The position numbers and the translations under genes were made by a program. A stretch of DNA of 64,000 bases from Komagataeibacter sp. FNDCF1 (GTDB lineage: Bacteria; Pseudomonadota; Alphaproteobacteria; Acetobacterales; Acetobacteraceae): positions 685,001 to 749,000 of the forward strand of contig NZ_JAIWOT010000001.1 in NCBI RefSeq assembly GCF_021295335.1, read 5' to 3'. How positions within the stretch are numbered: the first letter of the stretch is position 1; every line of letters starts with the position of its first letter. The notes beneath the pieces were generated by a model. The model ran no database searches, had not been told where the DNA came from, and saw nothing but the letters and a program-made list of their open reading frames with translations. This document shows, one piece after another, positions 61,738-64,000 of this stretch.

Positions 61738-61809
61738 GTCAACATCCCCCGTACGCCTGACAGGACGCACCCCGGCAGCAGCAGGTCAGGCGTACCGGGC
61801 CATGTTGAC
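61738..61809. repeat. Long imperfect inverted repeat
   Basis: Arms at 61738-61761 and 61785-61809 match as GTCAACAT (8 bp) and GTACGCCTGAC (11 bp) separated by a 5-6 nt mismatch. It lies 17 nt after the radical SAM stop and may stop transcription of convergent genes without a T-run. Confidence 0.5.
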
Positions 61810-61877
61810 GAGGGCTGCAATGCGTCGCCCCCTTGCCCATATTTCCCGTATGCGGCAGGAGGCAGGGCAGGTCGGCC

Positions 61878-62945
61878 CTAACGCCTGAAGCCGATGGATG
61901 CCTTCTCCACGGCACGGGTAAAGGAAATCCGCCCGCTTCGCGGTTGCCACAGGGCTGCACGGATCTGGTATTCGATCACCGCTTTCAGTTCACGAATATT
62001 GTGGTTCGCTTCATAAACGCGCCTGATCTCGTCCATGTCAGGCACGAACGTAAAGCAGTCAAGATTATAGCGCGATGTCACATCCCGGATGACATGGGGC
62101 ACGATCCTGTCCAGCTGATCACTGTCGGGCGCCTGTACTGTCAGCATTCTCACACGTGTCATCATCGGTTCAGGTATGGTGTGCACGCTGTTGCATGTCA
62201 TGATATAGGACAGGTAGCCCAGGTTGATGCTTTCTTGCAGGCAGTTATCCTTGTGCACGGATGCCGTTTCACGTTCCAGCAGCGGCAGGAGTGCCGCATA
62301 CGGATCCGCACCACGGTGGTCGACCCCCATCTTCTCTACTTCGTCAAGAAGGACGAGGTTATTGATAACCCTGTTCTTCTTGAACGTATCGGCGTAAAAC
62401 CCTGGGCGGGATTCGGAATAGCCCTGTTCCGAACCCAGCAGGGCCATGTTGCCGCTCATGCCGCTGCATGACAGCATGTCGAACCCGGCGTTGCACAGAC
62501 CTGCAACCCGCAGGGCAAAGCGCGTCTTGCCTATTCCCGGCGGCCCGTCCAGAAGCAGGGGTGGGAAGTAGAACGGCACGGCCCCGCGGCGGCTGAGGCA
62601 CACGAACGAGCATATATAGTCAATGGCTTCCCCAAAATTGGGGAATTCCGCGATCAGGGTTTCGTATATGAATTCCGGGGTATTGACGACCGGCCGCCCC
62701 GGCAGCGCATCAAGCAGATACAGATAGCGCTCCCTCAGCCGTTCATTATCGTAAAAGCCCTCACTTCCTGCCAGGGGAGCAATGTGTATGCCGTACGTAT
62801 CGGCCCGGATTTCGTCTTCATTTTGCTCCGCACTTTCTGTTCCAAAGTCGAGCGCGAGCGCATCAATGTCAAAAAACGGATAGTCGTGGCCGCTGTTCGG
62901 GATGGATGCCTTCATATCGTCTGGGTTATGGCTGTTATCTGCCAT
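61878..62945 (-). CDS. Lon-type AAA+ ATPase without protease domain
   Basis: A 355-residue ATPase. Walker A GPPGIGKT (134-141), Walker B LVLLDEVEK (197-204) and sensor-1 TCN (250-252) are present; the phrase DEVEKMGVDHRGADPYAALLPLLERETA matches the Lon AAA module. There is no C-terminal serine protease domain, so it may be a remodelling ATPase or adaptor. Residues 1-125 are an acidic N-terminal region of unknown role. A small gene lies directly upstream on the same strand and its end overlaps the ribosome binding site (GAGGAA). Confidence 0.82.
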   Translation of the reverse strand: MADNSHNPDDMKASIPNSGHDYPFFDIDALALDFGTESAEQNEDEIRADTYGIHIAPLAGSEGFYDNERLRERYLYLLDALPGRPVVNTPEFIYETLIAEFPNFGEAIDYICSFVCLSRRGAVPFYFPPLLLDGPPGIGKTRFALRVAGLCNAGFDMLSCSGMSGNMALLGSEQGYSESRPGFYADTFKKNRVINNLVLLDEVEKMGVDHRGADPYAALLPLLERETASVHKDNCLQESINLGYLSYIMTCNSVHTIPEPMMTRVRMLTVQAPDSDQLDRIVPHVIRDVTSRYNLDCFTFVPDMDEIRRVYEANHNIRELKAVIEYQIRAALWQPRSGRISFTRAVEKASIGFRR

Positions 62946-62955
62946 GGGCGATTCC

Positions 62956-63183
62956 TCAAGGTGCGTGAATGGAGATTATGGTCCCTTCACATTCCTGACA
63001 GCATTCCGCCATCGCACTGACGCTTTCCAAGGAAAGATCGTCTAAATAAGAAGACCAGTTTTTCTTATACACACCCCAAACAGAAATTAAAATTAAATAA
63101 TGTTCATGATCGTGTAGTGGAACAGTGACACCTGTTTCCCGCCCCGGTTGCATTGGGGAAGACAGGAATATGCATGATTTCAT
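62956..63183 (-). CDS. Small hypothetical protein upstream of the AAA+ gene
   Basis: A possible 75-residue protein (MKSCIFLSSPMQPGRETG ... SVSAMAECCQECEGTIISIHAP). The stop is 10 nt before the AAA+ start and the TGAGGAA there joins both genes, so translation coupling is possible. There is a C-C-x-x-C cluster near the end. Support is only from position and open frame; the start has a weak ribosome site. Confidence 0.4.
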   Translation of the reverse strand: MKSCIFLSSPMQPGRETGVTVPLHDHEHYLILISVWGVYKKNWSSYLDDLSLESVSAMAECCQECEGTIISIHAP

Positions 63184-63489
63184 ACGATCTTATAATAATA
63201 CCAAGTATTTATAGACTTTTTAGTATAACAGGGTCATCTTTTATTGTGCGCATGCATAAAAGATGCGCTGGCACTGGATGCGGAGGGGACGGATCATTCT
63301 GCTCCGTCATTCCGATTCCGGGATCACATAAAACTCATGCGGCAAAATTTTACCGTTAATATTAGAATTTTATATTTAAATAAAGAAAATATGCATTACC
63401 CTGCTACATTCACATCAGCATTATAAATTCGCAATACATGGTTTTAAAATATTTTTATCAATCAATTAATGAACAGACATTTTTATTTT
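63184..63489. other. AT-rich intergenic region
   Basis: A stretch of about 300 bp with low GC between minus-strand genes; likely promoter sequence for the small gene and AAA+ gene. No repeat or RNA gene recognised. Confidence 0.3.
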
Positions 63490-63954
63490 TTATTGGTCTA
63501 CCGATCCCGGCTGTTCGATAATAATTCTCATGATCCAGCTTTTCCCACCATCAGCGGTTGTCATCACAACCTGATATGTTCCGTTATTGGGGATGATGAT
63601 ATGGTCAATCGGCGTATCCGTTGCGGGCCACGTAATATTCTTGTCATCATAATGCTTGAGCGACACGGTCATCGGCACAACAGGTGTTGCCGTGATTCCG
63701 CTTATAATCGCCGCTTTCTGAATATCCTTGGGTAACAGGCTTTCGATCGCCCTGATATCAACATCACCCCCGCGGTTGGAGGGAATGCTCAGGATAACGG
63801 AAATACACGCTTCGTATTCCTTATAGCTATCACTGGTGCAGGGTGTCTGGGTGGTCACACTCGCGGGAGTACCATCCGGCAGCTTTACGTCGGTCGCATA
63901 TGCGTGGCCGGCCATCAGTAGCACCGGAACAAGGGCAAGAAAACTTTTTCTCAT
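63490..63954 (-). CDS. Secreted hypothetical protein
   Basis: A 154-residue protein with a Sec signal (MRKSFLALVPVLLMAGHAYA, cut before TDVKLPDG) and a mature part with two Cys near residues 39 and 50 (TPCTSDSYKEYEACISVIL) that could form a disulfide. The rest is beta-rich (ATPVVPMTVSLKHYDDKN ... HIIIPNNGTYQVVMTTADGGKSW). No family recognised. Probably periplasmic. Confidence 0.72.
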   Translation of the reverse strand: MRKSFLALVPVLLMAGHAYATDVKLPDGTPASVTTQTPCTSDSYKEYEACISVILSIPSNRGGDVDIRAIESLLPKDIQKAAIISGITATPVVPMTVSLKHYDDKNITWPATDTPIDHIIIPNNGTYQVVMTTADGGKSWIMRIIIEQPGSVDQ

Positions 63955-64000
63955 AGTGCGAGATACCTTACGGGAAAGCGGGACAGACTCACAATCCCAT

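Overview
The window looks like chromosomal DNA of an acetic acid bacterium (Acetobacteraceae, Komagataeibacter/Gluconacetobacter type). The reasons are high GC coding sequence with AT-rich gaps, a 930-bp IS5-family element with the size and 3-bp target duplication of IS1031 (known from cellulose-producing acetic acid bacteria), dispersed intergenic repeats, and a gene set rich in sugar/quinate-type transport, TonB uptake and organosulfur oxidation. The genus is an inference; no rRNA or tRNA is present to anchor it.

Left part (0-8 kb): a two-HTH S24 (CI/LexA-like) repressor on the minus strand with palindromic operators, an MFS exporter, an acyltransferase-3 membrane protein, a small DUF6456-like protein, a DMT/EamA exporter with a long histidine tail, and an unrecognised 354-aa protein. 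A 0.5-kb gap carries three related copies of a ~52-bp repeat and an operator-like palindrome resembling the repressor's own.

Phage region (8.1-31.7 kb): a contractile-tail (myovirus-type) virion cassette in one direction: small and large terminase, portal, scaffold, major capsid, neck proteins, sheath, tube, tail assembly chaperone with a canonical A AAA AAC -1 frameshift site, a Pro/Met-rich protein in the tape-measure position that is split by the IS1031-like element, DNA-circulation/gpU-like protein, LysM/gpX, hub, spike, gp25, gpJ, gpI, tail fibre, and a lysis group (endolysin, holin-like, lipoprotein, 44-aa membrane protein). A DUF2726 protein and an IS5 transposase remnant interrupt it. 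No integrase, replication genes or att sites are visible. Several genes in the cassette are preceded directly by a hairpin plus T-tract.

Right part (31.7-64 kb): MgtC-like protein, DUF952, a membrane-anchored HTH protein, two small secreted low-complexity proteins with related signal peptides, sulfotransferase, two SDRs, DUF2934 and other small stress-type proteins, a secreted lipase with divergent TetR regulator, a PRISE-like reductase, KGG and PRC-barrel proteins. A LacI regulator (no normal start codon) with a strong operator controls a shikimate-dehydrogenase-like gene and a sugar-porter MFS gene, consistent with quinate/shikimate use. A TonB receptor is divergent from an SfnB-like oxidoreductase, LLM monooxygenase, MFS and TauD/AtsK dioxygenase operon, an organosulfur scavenging locus whose flavin reductase, next door, is a frameshifted pseudogene. 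The end holds an RBBP9-like hydrolase, a frameshifted B12-binding radical SAM protein, a Lon-type AAA+ ATPase without protease domain, and a secreted hypothetical protein.
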